Below are positions 50,521 to 61,677 of a stretch of 64,000 bases of DNA, piece by piece. The position numbers were made by a program, and so were the translations under genes. The stretch's first letter is position 1, and each line of letters begins with the position of its first letter. This DNA comes from Thermovirga sp. GTDB taxonomy: Bacteria; Synergistota; Synergistia; Synergistales; Thermovirgaceae. The notes beneath the pieces were generated by a model. It was not told the DNA's origin. It was given only the letters and a program-made list of their open reading frames with translations, and made no database searches. The stretch spans positions 1-64,000 of the forward strand of contig NZ_JACDOB010000004.1 of the NCBI RefSeq assembly GCF_017656375.1, written 5' to 3'.

Positions 50521-51564
50521 CTAACGTCCTCTACGGCTTCGTTTTCTGGATGCACCTATAAGTGAACCGTTGGCTTTCAGCACATCCAACTCATCCAGAG
50601 CTTTGCCTGTCCCTATCGCAACACACTCTAAGGGAGAGTCAGCTACGTACGTAGGAATCCCTGTGTTTTCTCTAACTCTCTCAGGTAACCCTCTCAAGAG
50701 GGCCCCTCCTCCTGTGAGAGTAATGCCTCTATCTATAATATCTGCAGATAGTTCCGGAGGAGTCTGTTCCAAAACCTGTTTTATGCCCTCTATTATCAAG
50801 TTTACAACTTCTTCTATTGCTGCTGCGACGAAACTTGAGGTTATCTTTATCTCTTTAGGAAGACCATGAACCAAATCCCTTCCCTTAATTGTCATTGCTG
50901 CTTCCTCACTAAGACCTGGCATGCAAGTCCCTATAGCTATTTTTATATCCTCCGCCGTCTGCTCCCCAATTGCAAGGTTGTATTCTTTCCTAATATATTT
51001 AGTAATGCTATCGTCAAGTTTGTCTCCTCCAATTCTCAAAGACTGAGTTACTACTATACCCCCATAAGATATTACAGCTATATCAGTAGTTCCTCCCCCA
51101 ATATCTACCACCATATTACCCCTTGGCTCCGCAATATCAAGGTTCGCTCCTATAGCTGCAGACATAGGCTCTTCTATCAAATATGCTTCCTTTGCGCCTA
51201 TTTCTACCGCTGCTTCAAGTACCGCTCTTCGCTCTACATCAGTGGCACCGGAAGGCACACACACCATCACCCGGCGCCTAAAAAAACGACTTATTCCAGG
51301 GGTAACTTTCTTTAAGAAATAACGAAGCATCGCTTCTGTCATAGTGTAATCAGCTATAACACCGTCTCTCAAGGGCCTTACTGCAACTACATTGCCCGGC
51401 GTACGCCCCAACATTTTCTTAGCTTCATCTCCTACAGCTAAAATTCTATCTGTGTTCAAATCCACCGCTACTACGGAAGGTTCCCTTAAGACAACGCCCT
51501 TTCCCTTCATGTAAATAAGCACGTTCGCTGTACCTAAATCTATTCCTATATCTACACCCCACAC
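50521..51564 (-). CDS. mreB: Rod shape-determining protein MreB/Mbl
   Basis: IDLGTANVLIY, VVDIGGGTTDIAVIS, LTGGGALLRGL. Confidence 0.95.
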   Translation of the reverse strand: MWGVDIGIDLGTANVLIYMKGKGVVLREPSVVAVDLNTDRILAVGDEAKKMLGRTPGNVVAVRPLRDGVIADYTMTEAMLRYFLKKVTPGISRFFRRRVMVCVPSGATDVERRAVLEAAVEIGAKEAYLIEEPMSAAIGANLDIAEPRGNMVVDIGGGTTDIAVISYGGIVVTQSLRIGGDKLDDSITKYIRKEYNLAIGEQTAEDIKIAIGTCMPGLSEEAAMTIKGRDLVHGLPKEIKITSSFVAAAIEEVVNLIIEGIKQVLEQTPPELSADIIDRGITLTGGGALLRGLPERVRENTGIPTYVADSPLECVAIGTGKALDELDVLKANGSLIGASRKRSRRGR

Positions 51565-51622
51565 TATTGTATACCTCCTTAAAACACAAACGTTACTAAT
51601 AATGTCACACAGATATATAGAA

Positions 51623-51652
51623 ACTATATCCTATATATGCCTTCTCGCTCAA
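51623..51652 (-). promoter_or_regulatory. Candidate mreB promoter
   Basis: Minus strand TTGAGC, 18-nt spacer, TATAGT. Confidence 0.45.
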
Positions 51653-51660
51653 CATCCCTT

Positions 51661-52422
51661 TTACAACAAAGAGGAAGGATAACCAACTTTCCAAAAGAAT
51701 AACCCCTTTGCTGGGGCTGTGGGCCCTGCGTTAGGTCTTTCAGCTTTGTCTTCAAAAAGGCTTTCAAGATAATCTATATCCTGTTTGCCTGTGCCTATGC
51801 AATCTAAAGTGCCCACCATAATCCTCACCATATTTGTCAAAAAGGAATTTCCCCTCACCCTGAACCACACAAGGTCTCCTCTAGTAAAAATTTCAGCCTT
51901 GTAGATTGTTCGTGAAGCATTAGGGGGACACTCGCTCTTTCTGCAAAAAGCCCTGTAATTTTTTTCTCCTAGAAAACACCGGCACGCTTGTTTTACTTTC
52001 TTCAGGTCCCATTCTTGCTTTCTGTGCCACACGTAATCTCGAAAATGAGGGTAGCATGTTTTTGCGGTCCATATGAAATACACATACTCCCTCCACAAAG
52101 CACTATAACGAGCGTGAAAAGATTCTTCCACATCAAAAGCCTTAATGGCGCTAACATCCTCCGGCAAGTTTGCGTTGACAGCCAAAAGAAGCTTTTGAGG
52201 ATCCCATGACCTTTCAAGATCAAAGGAGACAATCTGCCCTACCGCATGAACTCCTTTATCTGTTCGTCCTGCAGCACAAACTGTAACAGGATGACCTGCC
52301 AGCAACTGTAGGACATTCTCTAACGTACCTTGAACTGTCCTACCCCCTGGCTGTTTCTGCCATCCTGAGAAATTTTTCCCATTATAAGAAATCTTTATGG
52401 CATACCTCTTCATTACAGCCAT
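51661..52422 (-). CDS. truA: tRNA pseudouridine(38-40) synthase
   Basis: ISYNGKNFSGWQKQPGGRTVQGTLE, AAGRTDKGVHA. Confidence 0.97.
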   Translation of the reverse strand: MAVMKRYAIKISYNGKNFSGWQKQPGGRTVQGTLENVLQLLAGHPVTVCAAGRTDKGVHAVGQIVSFDLERSWDPQKLLLAVNANLPEDVSAIKAFDVEESFHARYSALWREYVYFIWTAKTCYPHFRDYVWHRKQEWDLKKVKQACRCFLGEKNYRAFCRKSECPPNASRTIYKAEIFTRGDLVWFRVRGNSFLTNMVRIMVGTLDCIGTGKQDIDYLESLFEDKAERPNAGPTAPAKGLFFWKVGYPSSLL

Positions 52423-53225
52423 ATCCTTTTATCCAATAAGATTATCAAAAGTGTCGTTAAAATAGTAAAAAGCATAAAGATCGATTCCTTAAAACTCCAG
52501 ACCAAAGGATACATCCGAGTCCTTCCTTCTCCACCCTTGTAGTTGCGGGATTCCATGGCCACAGCGAGTTCATCGGCCCTTTGAAACACAATCACAAATA
52601 GGGGAACCAAAATAGGGATAAACGATCGAATTCTCTTTATTATTCCTCCCTGATCCAACTCTGCTCCTCTAGCTATCTGCGCCTTAACTATTCTGTCCGT
52701 CTCATCAAGTAGGGTAGGGATAAACCTTATGGCTATAGTCATCATCATAGCCATCTCGTGAGCAGGGAAGCCAAATCGCTTTAGGGGGCTAAATATACTT
52801 TCCAAACCATCTGCCAACTCCGTTGGGCTGGTAGTAAGGGTTAAAATGCCAGCATACATAACAAGGAGAACTAGCCTTAACCCTATTTTTACAGCCATCA
52901 TTACACCTTCCAAAGTGATGGTTAAAAAGCCATATTGAAAGATTATTTCCCCCTTGGTGAAAAACAGATGGATCAAAGACGTAAAAAGAACAAGAATAAT
53001 AACCGGCCTTGCAGATCTCAAAACCATGGACAATGGCAATTTTGATAACTTCACAACCACAAAGAGCACTACAGCCCACAGCAAAAAGCTATCTATCCTA
53101 TTAACCGCGAAAATACCAGATAAAACAACGACAACCGATATAATCTTAGCTCTAGGATCAATGCTATGAACTATTGATGAAGCTGGCACATACTGTCCAA
53201 GGGTCAGGTGATTTAAAAATTTCAT
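52413..53225 (-). CDS. ecfT: ECF transporter T component
   Basis: ARGAELDQGG and SRNYKG coupling motifs; ATG 53225 overlaps ecfA2 stop as ATGA. Confidence 0.93.
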   Translation of the reverse strand: MKFLNHLTLGQYVPASSIVHSIDPRAKIISVVVVLSGIFAVNRIDSFLLWAVVLFVVVKLSKLPLSMVLRSARPVIILVLFTSLIHLFFTKGEIIFQYGFLTITLEGVMMAVKIGLRLVLLVMYAGILTLTTSPTELADGLESIFSPLKRFGFPAHEMAMMMTIAIRFIPTLLDETDRIVKAQIARGAELDQGGIIKRIRSFIPILVPLFVIVFQRADELAVAMESRNYKGGEGRTRMYPLVWSFKESIFMLFTILTTLLIILLDKRIWL

Positions 53226-54064
53226 TTTTGCAAATTCTCCTCTATAGCTGAAGCTAAGACTTGAGCTTTCCACGTAACGGGAACATCAAATCCTACATCC
53301 CTAAGTCGTCTAGCTAACTCAACTACTGGAGGCATTACAAGTCCCTCTATTCCTCTTTCTATAAGTTCTTCCACAATTATTTCAGGGCTGCCCCAGAGTA
53401 AGGCTTTGCCACCTTCCAACACAAGTATCTTATCACTAAAATCCAAAGCTAATTCCAAATCATGGGTTACATGTATAATTCCTGTTCCACTTGTCTTAAG
53501 TTTTTCAAGAAGAGCACAGAGTTCATCTTTCCCCTTGGAATCTAACCCTGCTGTAGGTTCATCCAAAACCAAATATCTTGGCCTCACAGAAAGCACTGAA
53601 GCAATAGCAACCCTTCTCTTCTCGCCTCCTGAGAGCTGAAAAGGGCTACGTTTAGAGAAGGATTCATCAAGACCAACCAGATATAAAGCCTCACTAACTC
53701 TTGAAGGAATCTCCCCTTCTGGCACTCCCCAATTTCTAGGTCCAAAAGCAATTTCTGCGAAAACCGTCTCTTCAAATAATTGTTGCTCAGGATATTGAAA
53801 TATAAGCCCCACCAACTGTCTTATTTTCCTATGTTCTTTGCTGTCAGTTCCTACTTCAATACCATCAATTATCACTTTCCCTCTAGTCGGCACCAACAGG
53901 GCATTCAAGTGCTGTGCTAAGGTGGATTTGCCACTACCAGTATGTCCCACAATAGAAACCCATTCGCCTGGAGTCGCATTCATGCTCACTCCTTTCAGCG
54001 CCTCTATCTCAAGGGGGGTCCCTTCATGATAAATATGGACCAAATTTTCTACAACTATAGGCAT
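53222..54064 (-). CDS. ecfA2: ECF transporter ATPase EcfA2
   Basis: Walker A GHTGSGKST, LSGGEKRRVAIA. Confidence 0.94.
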   Translation of the reverse strand: MPIVVENLVHIYHEGTPLEIEALKGVSMNATPGEWVSIVGHTGSGKSTLAQHLNALLVPTRGKVIIDGIEVGTDSKEHRKIRQLVGLIFQYPEQQLFEETVFAEIAFGPRNWGVPEGEIPSRVSEALYLVGLDESFSKRSPFQLSGGEKRRVAIASVLSVRPRYLVLDEPTAGLDSKGKDELCALLEKLKTSGTGIIHVTHDLELALDFSDKILVLEGGKALLWGSPEIIVEELIERGIEGLVMPPVVELARRLRDVGFDVPVTWKAQVLASAIEENLQK

Positions 54065-54888
54065 AAAGCATCCACCATCTCGTCGATTTTTGGTAACACT
54101 TCATCTGATAGCAAGCCAGCATCCCTTAAACGGCCCCAAACTTCAACCAACGGCGGAACTCGAAGCCCCCACTCTAGAAGGCCATCACCCATAATTAATA
54201 AATCCCTAGGCGTGCCTTCCCAAACTTTAGCGCCTCTAGAGAGGACCACACATCTATCACAATATACAATTTCCTCCAAGCGGTGGGTTATGGAAATCAA
54301 AGTCATGCCACCCTTATGCAGCTTGCAGAGGACATCGTTAATTTCTTTTCTTCCTTTAGGATCAAGCATGGACGTTGCCTCATCAAGAACCATACAAGCT
54401 GGTTCCATTGCAATAGCCCCAGCAACTGCCAGACGCTGTTTCTGCCCACCTGATAAAGTATACGTTGGCCTTTTCCTAACATCGTATAATCCCGTAACCT
54501 TTAAAGCCTTCTTCACTCTTTCCTCTATTTCTACAGAAGGAATACCCAAGTTCTCTGGCCCAAAGGCCACATCTTCCTCAACTATTGCTGCAACTATCTG
54601 GTTATCCGGATTCTGGAAAACAAGGGTAACGTTTTTTCTAGCCAAAAACTGCCCCTCGTTGGTTTTTGTATCGTGACCATAAACAAAACAAGCGCCCTGC
54701 GTAGGTACTAGCAGGGCGTTAAAATGTTTAGCCAACGTAGATTTTCCAGAACCATTAGCCCCTAGTACTGCTATCCACTCTCCACTACGCAGTTTAAAAT
54801 CCAGATCCCTTAACACAGGTCTTTTCGTCCCGGGATAGAAGAAGCTAAGGTTCTTTAACTCTATTATGAGTTCTTTCTGAAAATTCAT
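54055..54888 (-). CDS. ecfA1: ECF transporter ATPase EcfA1
   Basis: Walker A GANGSGKST, LSGGQKQRLAVAGA. Confidence 0.94.
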   Translation of the reverse strand: MNFQKELIIELKNLSFFYPGTKRPVLRDLDFKLRSGEWIAVLGANGSGKSTLAKHFNALLVPTQGACFVYGHDTKTNEGQFLARKNVTLVFQNPDNQIVAAIVEEDVAFGPENLGIPSVEIEERVKKALKVTGLYDVRKRPTYTLSGGQKQRLAVAGAIAMEPACMVLDEATSMLDPKGRKEINDVLCKLHKGGMTLISITHRLEEIVYCDRCVVLSRGAKVWEGTPRDLLIMGDGLLEWGLRVPPLVEVWGRLRDAGLLSDEVLPKIDEMVDALCL

Positions 54889-55253
54889 GACTCCTCAACT
54901 AGCTCAATTATCGCTTTCTGGGCACCGTCCCCAAATCTGTACGTGGTTCTGACTATCCTCGTATATCCACCATTCCTATTAGCATACCTTTTGGCGATAT
55001 CATCAAAAAGTTTTTGCACTGCCTTCTTGTTGGGCATTCTTGATATCACTAACCTTCTGTTATGCAATCCTCCAAGCTTCGCTTTGGTTATCAGCCTCTC
55101 GGCTACCCTCCTAAGCTCTTTAGCCCTTGGAAGAGTAGTCTCTATTTTTTCCTTCAAGAAGAGCTCTGCTGCCATGTTGGAAAGCATAGCTCTTCTATGA
55201 CTGCCAAAGCGTCCAAGAGTTCTTCTGTCTACTCGATGCCTCATTGGACTCAA
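54885..55253 (-). CDS. rplQ: 50S ribosomal protein L17
   Basis: MRHRVDRRTLGRFGSHRRAMLSNM. Confidence 0.98.
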   Translation of the reverse strand: MSPMRHRVDRRTLGRFGSHRRAMLSNMAAELFLKEKIETTLPRAKELRRVAERLITKAKLGGLHNRRLVISRMPNKKAVQKLFDDIAKRYANRNGGYTRIVRTTYRFGDGAQKAIIELVEES

Positions 55254-56302
55254 TCCTCCTTCGTCTCTATAGAGGTAGCTTCACTCTTATCTTCTGAAGC
55301 TCCATCTTGAAGTTCAAGACCATATTTCTTGAGTTTTTCCTCTATTTCTCTGAGAGATATTTTCCCAAGATTTCTTATTTTAAGCAGTTCATTTCTGCCT
55401 TTGGAGATAAGATCACCTACTGTGTGAACTCCTCCCCTTAAAAGGCAATTCTCACTTCTTATAGAAAGTTCAAGTTCCTTTATGGGCTTGGCTAAAAGCA
55501 TTTTTTCTTCTTCGCTCATAGCACTACTCTCATCAAGATCTTCGCTTTCTTCCGGTTCTTCAGGCTCTTGAGGAATCACTAAATCTGCCCTACCAAGAGC
55601 TGTTTTCACCCTCGCAAAATAGCCCTCTAGTATCCCCGCTGCCTCGGCTACTGCCTCATCAGGTTGGACAACCCCATTAGTCCAAACATCCAATATTAGC
55701 CTCTCATAGTCAGTTCTCTGTCCCACTCTGGCATCTTGGACTTCATATTTAACCCTCTTAACCGGGGAGAATATACCATCTACCATTAAAGCATCAACTG
55801 GCAGATAAGTAGGCCTAGGCCTAGCTGGAGAGGCGTATCCAGTGCCATTTTCAACATATATATCCATTTCAACTTTAGCACCATCAGCAAGATGGCATAT
55901 AACTGCATCAGGGTCCACGAACTCCACCTGGCTATCTGGCTGTATATCCTTTACAGTTACGACTTTTGGCCCTACTGCCTCCAACCTTAAAATTTTTACT
56001 TCTGAAGCATGAGACTTAACAGGAATATGTTTCAAATTAAGAATTAACTCTATGACATCTTCCCGTACACCTTCAATGGTGCTAAACTCATGAACAACAC
56101 CTTCAATTCTAACGGCCGTGATAGAAGCTCCCTTTATCGAAGACAAAAGAACTCTCCTCAAGGCGTTCCCCAACGTGACCCCATATCCCCTCTCCAAGGG
56201 TTCTACAACGATTTTGCCATACTGGGGGGTACTTTCTTCCACTCTTATCTCAGGTCTAATATGTTCCAATTTTAATCCCCCCTCTTTTTCATTATCTGGC
56301 AT
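55250..56302 (-). CDS. rpoA: RNA polymerase alpha subunit
   Basis: [17 protein letters not shown] and alpha-CTD. Confidence 0.98.
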   Translation of the reverse strand: MPDNEKEGGLKLEHIRPEIRVEESTPQYGKIVVEPLERGYGVTLGNALRRVLLSSIKGASITAVRIEGVVHEFSTIEGVREDVIELILNLKHIPVKSHASEVKILRLEAVGPKVVTVKDIQPDSQVEFVDPDAVICHLADGAKVEMDIYVENGTGYASPARPRPTYLPVDALMVDGIFSPVKRVKYEVQDARVGQRTDYERLILDVWTNGVVQPDEAVAEAAGILEGYFARVKTALGRADLVIPQEPEEPEESEDLDESSAMSEEEKMLLAKPIKELELSIRSENCLLRGGVHTVGDLISKGRNELLKIRNLGKISLREIEEKLKKYGLELQDGASEDKSEATSIETKED

Positions 56303-56918
56303 AGAACTCGACTACCAGCTGTTCTTTGACCGGAACTTCTATCTGGTCTCTTGTCGGAAGCGATATCACTTTCCCTTCCATACGTTCAGCGTCAAACTCA
56401 AGCCATGCTGGCAGGGTTCTCACTCCAGCCGCTTCGGCGTTCTCTTTTATTACCATGAGATCCCTACTTTTCTCACTTACAGAAATCTTATCCCCCGCCT
56501 TAACCATGTAGCTAGGTATATCTACTTTTCTACCATTTACCCAAATGTGGCCGTGTCTCACTATCTGCCTTGCCTGACGCCGGCTCACCCCTAGCCCCAT
56601 CCTGTAAATAACGTTGTCCAGCCTACGCTCTAAAAGCTGCAGGAAATTATGGCCAGTTTGCCCAGGCATTTTTGTGGCCATGGTGTAGAATCTTCTAAAC
56701 TGAGACTCATTCATGCCATAAAACCTACGAAGTTTCTGCTTCTCCCTCAAACGCAAGCCATACTCACTTTCTTTCCTGCGCCTGGCTCCGTGCTGTCCAG
56801 GCTTATGATTCCTTCTGCCAATTGCACACTTCTCAGTGTAGCAACGATCACCCTTCAGAAAAAGTTTTGTGCCCTCAGCCCTACATAAGCGACATACGGG
56901 TCCTGTATATCTACTCAT
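56292..56918 (-). CDS. rpsD: 30S ribosomal protein S4
   Basis: [16 protein letters not shown]; four-Cys N-terminus; S4 domain. Confidence 0.98.
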   Translation of the reverse strand: MSRYTGPVCRLCRAEGTKLFLKGDRCYTEKCAIGRRNHKPGQHGARRRKESEYGLRLREKQKLRRFYGMNESQFRRFYTMATKMPGQTGHNFLQLLERRLDNVIYRMGLGVSRRQARQIVRHGHIWVNGRKVDIPSYMVKAGDKISVSEKSRDLMVIKENAEAAGVRTLPAWLEFDAERMEGKVISLPTRDQIEVPVKEQLVVEFYAR

Positions 56919-56947
56919 ATTTCCATTACTCTCCCCTCAATTGTTGT

Positions 56948-57340
56948 TTACACTCGGCGCCTCTTTGGAGGACGGCAGCCATTGTGTGGTATAGGAGTTT
57001 CATCCCTTATAACATTAACCTGCAGTCCAGCAGCCTGTAGAGACCTGATAGCCGATTCTCTACCTGGACCTGGCCCTTTAACTACTACGTCAATTTCCTG
57101 TACTCCATGGTCCTGTGCTTGCTTGGCAACCTGCTGTGCAGCCATCTGAGCTGCATAAGGGGTGGATTTTCTTGTACCCTTGAAACCCACTGTCCCGCCA
57201 GAAGACCAAGAGAGCAAATTCCCCTCTTTGTCAGTCACACTAATGATGGTATTGTTGAATGTAGAGTATATATGGGCAACACCATAACTTATATTTTTCC
57301 TCTCTTTTCTTTTGCCTCGACGCTGCGTTCTCTTTGCCAC
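56948..57340 (-). CDS. rpsK: 30S ribosomal protein S11
   Basis: [13 protein letters not shown]-like C-terminus, [15 protein letters not shown]. Confidence 0.98.
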   Translation of the reverse strand: MAKRTQRRGKRKERKNISYGVAHIYSTFNNTIISVTDKEGNLLSWSSGGTVGFKGTRKSTPYAAQMAAQQVAKQAQDHGVQEIDVVVKGPGPGRESAIRSLQAAGLQVNVIRDETPIPHNGCRPPKRRRV

Positions 57341-57394
57341 GTCTGGTTTCCCTCCTTTTTTACTTCAGAACCAGTAAAACTAAGGCCCTAAATG

Positions 57395-57778
57395 CTATTT
57401 TTTACCTGTTGGCTTTTTCTTTCCAGCAACCGCACGCCTTGGGCCTTTACGGGTGCGAGCGTTGGTCTTCGTTTTCTGGCCTCTCACTGGAAGCCCAAAC
57501 TTATGCCTCAGCCCTCTGTAACACCCAATCTCCATAAGGCGTTTTATGTTCATAGTGATTTCCCTGCGCAGATCACCCTCAACTTTATAGTTATTTTCGA
57601 TCTCCGCACGCAACTTCTGCTCCTCATCCTCCGTGAGGTCCTTCACCCTGGTATCTGGGTTTATTCCTGTAGCCTCAAGGATTTTTTTAGAAGTAGGCAA
57701 CCCTATACCAAAGATGTAGGTCAACGCTATTTCAATTCTTTTTTCTCTCGGTAGGTCCACTCCTGCTATTCTAGCCAT
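57395..57778 (-). CDS. rpsM: 30S ribosomal protein S13
   Basis: [26 protein letters not shown]. Confidence 0.98.
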   Translation of the reverse strand: MARIAGVDLPREKRIEIALTYIFGIGLPTSKKILEATGINPDTRVKDLTEDEEQKLRAEIENNYKVEGDLRREITMNIKRLMEIGCYRGLRHKFGLPVRGQKTKTNARTRKGPRRAVAGKKKPTGKK

Positions 57779-57785
57779 ATTTGAG

Positions 57786-57911
57786 CTACCTCCTTGCGCC
57801 CTGGCGCTGTTTATGTCTTGGGTTCTTCTCGCAAATTACCCTTACTACACCCTTCCGTTTAATAACACGGCAATACTCGCAAATTGGCTTAACTGATGGT
57901 TTCACCTTCAT
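57786..57911 (-). CDS. rpmJ: 50S ribosomal protein L36, zinc-binding form
   Basis: [41 protein letters not shown]; missing from ORF track. Confidence 0.98.
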   Translation of the reverse strand: MKVKPSVKPICEYCRVIKRKGVVRVICEKNPRHKQRQGARR

Positions 57912-57961
57912 TTATAACACTCCCCCTACGATAACAAGCAACTTTTACATCTGAGAAAAAG

Positions 57962-58180
57962 CTATTTATATCTATACACGATTCGCCCTCGTGTCAAGTC
58001 ATAAGGCGAAATTTCTAATAAAACTTTATCCCCTGGCAGAATTCTTATAAAGTGCATCCTCATTTTTCCCGAAACATGTGCCAAAATCTTGTGCCCGTTC
58101 TCTAGCTCAACACGAAACATAGCATTTGGAAGCGGCTCAACTACTGTTCCTTTTACTTCAATTACATCGTCCTTAGGCAT
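57962..58180 (-). CDS. infA: Translation initiation factor IF-1
   Basis: [36 protein letters not shown]. Confidence 0.98.
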   Translation of the reverse strand: MPKDDVIEVKGTVVEPLPNAMFRVELENGHKILAHVSGKMRMHFIRILPGDKVLLEISPYDLTRGRIVYRYK

Positions 58181-58496
58181 AAGACCCCGTCACCTTTCCA
58201 CAGGTATTTTTCGCTTTTTTGCAACTTTCAATTAGCGAAAGAAGCTGATTATCTGCCAAGCATCTGTTTCCTTCGACCATTTCGGTTACCTCCTTTATAA
58301 ACATTCCAGTTGGCTGTAAATGTTTTGGGTTTTTCCGCTTGGGATTGATTCTGGTCTTTTTCTTTCCGTCTATTAAGAGGACGAAACCTGACCTTTCATC
58401 TCGTCCAACTACAACATACCACGTCCCAGAATCTTTACCCTGCTTAGAAATAACCACTTGACCAATCTTGAGCAGATCCACACAAATCACTCCCAC
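58173..58496 (-). CDS. KOW-domain RNA-binding protein (L14e-like)
   Basis: [22 protein letters not shown]; between map and infA. Confidence 0.88.
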   Translation of the reverse strand: MGVICVDLLKIGQVVISKQGKDSGTWYVVVGRDERSGFVLLIDGKKKTRINPKRKNPKHLQPTGMFIKEVTEMVEGNRCLADNQLLSLIESCKKAKNTCGKVTGSYA

Positions 58497-59257
58497 GGAG
58501 TAAGGATCTCAGGCCCGTCCTCTGTTATGAACACACTCTTTTCAAAGTGTGCAGCATCTGAGCCATCTGCCGTAACCACCGTCCACATATCGGGCAAGGT
58601 CCTAACCTTCTCCCCACCCAGCATAACCATGGGTTCGATAGCTATAGCCATTCCCTCCTTGAGAGTAACTCCTGTTCCTGGAGACCCATAATTCGGGATC
58701 TGAGGAGGTTCGTGCAGCTTTTTGCCTATACCATGACCTGCATATTCCCTTACTATCCCAAAACCCCATTTTTTTACAAAGGTTTCTACAGCATATCCTA
58801 TGTCACCAACTGTATTTCCCGGAACAGCCACCTCTATAGCCTTGTTAAGTGCCTCTCTAGTGACATAAATGAGTTCGGCCTTTTCTTTGCTAATTTCTCC
58901 CACGGGATAAGTACAAGCTGCATCTCCGTAATAACCTCCGTAAAAAGAGCCGACATCAATACTCACTATGTCCCCTTCTTCCAGGATCCTGTCCTTGCTA
59001 GGCATACCATGCACTACTTCATCGTTTATAGACACACACAACGTACCCGGAAACGGCCTAGGGATGCCTGGCACTCTGTATCCCTTGAACGCCGGCTTGG
59101 CCTTTTCCTTTCTTATCAGCTCCTCCGCTTTTTTATCAAGAGTATACGTATCTACACCTGGCTTAATCAGCTCTCTCATTAAAGATAGAACATCTGCCAC
59201 GATTTTCCCTGCTTTTCGCATGTTGACGAGATCGGTCTTCTTTTTTAAAAGAAACAT
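58487..59257 (-). CDS. map: Type I methionine aminopeptidase
   Basis: GHGIGKKLHEPPQIPNYG, EPMV. Confidence 0.98.
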   Translation of the reverse strand: MFLLKKKTDLVNMRKAGKIVADVLSLMRELIKPGVDTYTLDKKAEELIRKEKAKPAFKGYRVPGIPRPFPGTLCVSINDEVVHGMPSKDRILEEGDIVSIDVGSFYGGYYGDAACTYPVGEISKEKAELIYVTREALNKAIEVAVPGNTVGDIGYAVETFVKKWGFGIVREYAGHGIGKKLHEPPQIPNYGSPGTGVTLKEGMAIAIEPMVMLGGEKVRTLPDMWTVVTADGSDAAHFEKSVFITEDGPEILTPWE

Positions 59258-59902
59258 CTACTTTCTTACCGCCTCCACTATAGCTTCGACTACAACAGAG
59301 CTATCCCGCGATGCATCAACTTTTATAAATTTATCCGATTTTTCGTAATAAGAAATCAACGGTGCAGTTAGCTCTTTGTAGACCTTTAATCTGTTCATCA
59401 CAACTGACTCTTCATCATCACTTCTCTGATACAACTCACCACCACAAAGATCGCACACACCATCCTTTTTAGGAGGTTGAGAATGGATATTATATATGGC
59501 TCCACACGATTTACATATGCGGCGCCCCGACAACCTCTTGACTACTACTTCATCAGGAACGTCAAAGTAGATTATCCCATCAAGCTCGATATCCAATTTC
59601 TCCAACAACTTATCCAAAGCTTCGGCCTGTACGACAGTCCTCGGGAACCCATCCAAGATAAAACCTTCCTGGCAATCCTTTTCCTGCAATCTACTCTCGA
59701 CCATAGCTACTATAACATCATCAGGAACCAACTGCCCTGCCTCCATATATTTCTGCGCCTGGATTCCAAGATCAGTTTTCTTGGAGACGTTTTCCCTCAA
59801 AATATCCCCTGTGGAAATATGAGCTATACCAAACCTTTTACTTATAACTGCAGCCTGCGTGCCCTTACCAGCACCAGGAGGCCCTAAAAATATAAGCTTC
59901 AT
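59258..59902 (-). CDS. adk: Adenylate kinase, zinc-containing LID
   Basis: GPPGAGKGTQA, CKSC...CDLC; start MKLIFLG (track start 59914). Confidence 0.97.
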   Translation of the reverse strand: MKLIFLGPPGAGKGTQAAVISKRFGIAHISTGDILRENVSKKTDLGIQAQKYMEAGQLVPDDVIVAMVESRLQEKDCQEGFILDGFPRTVVQAEALDKLLEKLDIELDGIIYFDVPDEVVVKRLSGRRICKSCGAIYNIHSQPPKKDGVCDLCGGELYQRSDDEESVVMNRLKVYKELTAPLISYYEKSDKFIKVDASRDSSVVVEAIVEAVRK

Positions 59903-59921
59903 TTGTCCATGCACCTCTGAG

Positions 59922-61217
59922 TTAGAATTTGAACAATCCTCCGGCTTTCCCCTTGTTTCGCTTCAGGATTCCCTCATAATGCCTCATCAAGAGCTGAGCT
60001 TCTATTTGATGTACCGTATCAAGTGCTACGCCGACGACTATAAGAACTGCCGTTCCACCAAAATAGAAGGTAGTTATACCCATAAGGCGAGTCATTATAG
60101 TCGGCAATAGAGCCACAGCAGCAAGGAAAACCGCTCCGCCCAAAGTTATCCTGGACATGACCTTTTCAATATATTCCGCCGTAGGCTTACCTGGCCTTAT
60201 CCCCAAGATAAATCCACCATATTTTTTCATGTTATTAGCTGTATCTACAGGATCAAATACGACAGCTGTGTAGAAATAGGAGAAAAAGATTATCAATGCT
60301 ACATACAAAACCATGTAAACCACACTACCTGGAGAAAGAATCGCTTGTATTTTAGACGCAATTTCACCAGAGAAAAAGCGCGTAATGGTGTATGGGAATA
60401 ACAACACTGAGGACGCAAAGATTATAGGAATAACTCCCGCCTGATTCACCCTCAAGGGGATAAAGGTACTCTGTCCCCCATAGACCTTGTTGCCTACAAC
60501 TCTCTTAGCGTACTGCACAGGGAGTCTCCTCTGTCCCTCCTGTAACAAGACACATCCAGCCACTACTACAACCATGACTATAATGGCTATGAGCAAAACC
60601 AAGAAACTCATTTCACCAAGGCGCACCATGGACCATGTTCGCACTATAGCTTCAGGAATCCTAGCAACTATACCAGCAAATATGAGCAAAGATATACCGT
60701 TCCCTACACCATGATCTGATACTTCTTCGCCAAGCCACATAACTACCACAGAGCCAGTCGTGATGGTTATAACCACGATCATCATATCCAATAGTGACCC
60801 AGCAAAAACTCCTAGATTTCTGAGCCAAAAGGTCATACCAAGAGCCTGCACTGCCGCAAAAAAAACTGTTCCCAATCTAGTGTATTGCACTATTTTTTTG
60901 CGACCTTGTTCCCCTTCTTTTTGCATCTTTTCAAGTGCAGGGAATATGACCACCAAAAGTTGCATAACGATACTGGCATTAATGTAAGGTGCGACGCCAA
61001 GTGCAAAGATACTAAACCTCCTGAGCGCGCCACCAGCAAAAAGATCCAAGAAATTAAGGGCACTGCCCTCGCCAAAAAGCTTTGCCATAGCCTCAGTATC
61101 TATCCCAGGAGTTGGAATATGAGCACCAAGGCGGTATATGAATAATACCGCCAAGGTAAACAATATGCGTCTCTTTAGATCAGGCAACCGGAAGGCATCC
61201 TTCATGGCATCCAGCAC
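59922..61217 (-). CDS. secY: Preprotein translocase subunit SecY
   Basis: 10-TM SecY, GTALNFLDLFAGGAL. Confidence 0.98.
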   Translation of the reverse strand: MLDAMKDAFRLPDLKRRILFTLAVLFIYRLGAHIPTPGIDTEAMAKLFGEGSALNFLDLFAGGALRRFSIFALGVAPYINASIVMQLLVVIFPALEKMQKEGEQGRKKIVQYTRLGTVFFAAVQALGMTFWLRNLGVFAGSLLDMMIVVITITTGSVVVMWLGEEVSDHGVGNGISLLIFAGIVARIPEAIVRTWSMVRLGEMSFLVLLIAIIVMVVVVAGCVLLQEGQRRLPVQYAKRVVGNKVYGGQSTFIPLRVNQAGVIPIIFASSVLLFPYTITRFFSGEIASKIQAILSPGSVVYMVLYVALIIFFSYFYTAVVFDPVDTANNMKKYGGFILGIRPGKPTAEYIEKVMSRITLGGAVFLAAVALLPTIMTRLMGITTFYFGGTAVLIVVGVALDTVHQIEAQLLMRHYEGILKRNKGKAGGLFKF

Positions 61218-61664
61218 TTATACCACCTCAATCTTTCCGCCAGCGGCCTCTATTTTTCTAATAGCCTCAGCGCTGAAAGCATTGGCCTTCACAGTGAATG
61301 CCTTAGTTACCTCACCTTCTCCTAATATTTTGTAAGGCTTTGTAAGTTTCTTTATCAAATTGCGCTCGTAAAGCTCCTTGGCACCAATCACTTCATCTGG
61401 CTCAAATCTTTCCTCCAAAGAAGCAACGTTCACTACCTGATAAGTTTTAGCAAACTTTGCATTATTAAATCCTCTTTTAGGCGTCCTGCGGGAAAGAGGC
61501 ATCTGACCTCCTTCGAATCCTGGCCTTACGCCTCCTCCAGCTCTGGCCTTCTGCCCTTTATGTCCTTTACCTGAGGTCTTACCTGTTCCACTACCTCTTC
61601 CTTGCCCCAGGCGTTTGCTCTTCCTTTTGCTTCCTGGTGCTGGACGTAGCTCATGCAATTCCAT
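61218..61664 (-). CDS. rplO: 50S ribosomal protein L15
   Basis: LGQGRGSGTGKTSGKGHKGQKAR. Confidence 0.98.
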   Translation of the reverse strand: MELHELRPAPGSKRKSKRLGQGRGSGTGKTSGKGHKGQKARAGGGVRPGFEGGQMPLSRRTPKRGFNNAKFAKTYQVVNVASLEERFEPDEVIGAKELYERNLIKKLTKPYKILGEGEVTKAFTVKANAFSAEAIRKIEAAGGKIEVV

Positions 61665-61677
61665 ATCTGTCCACCCC

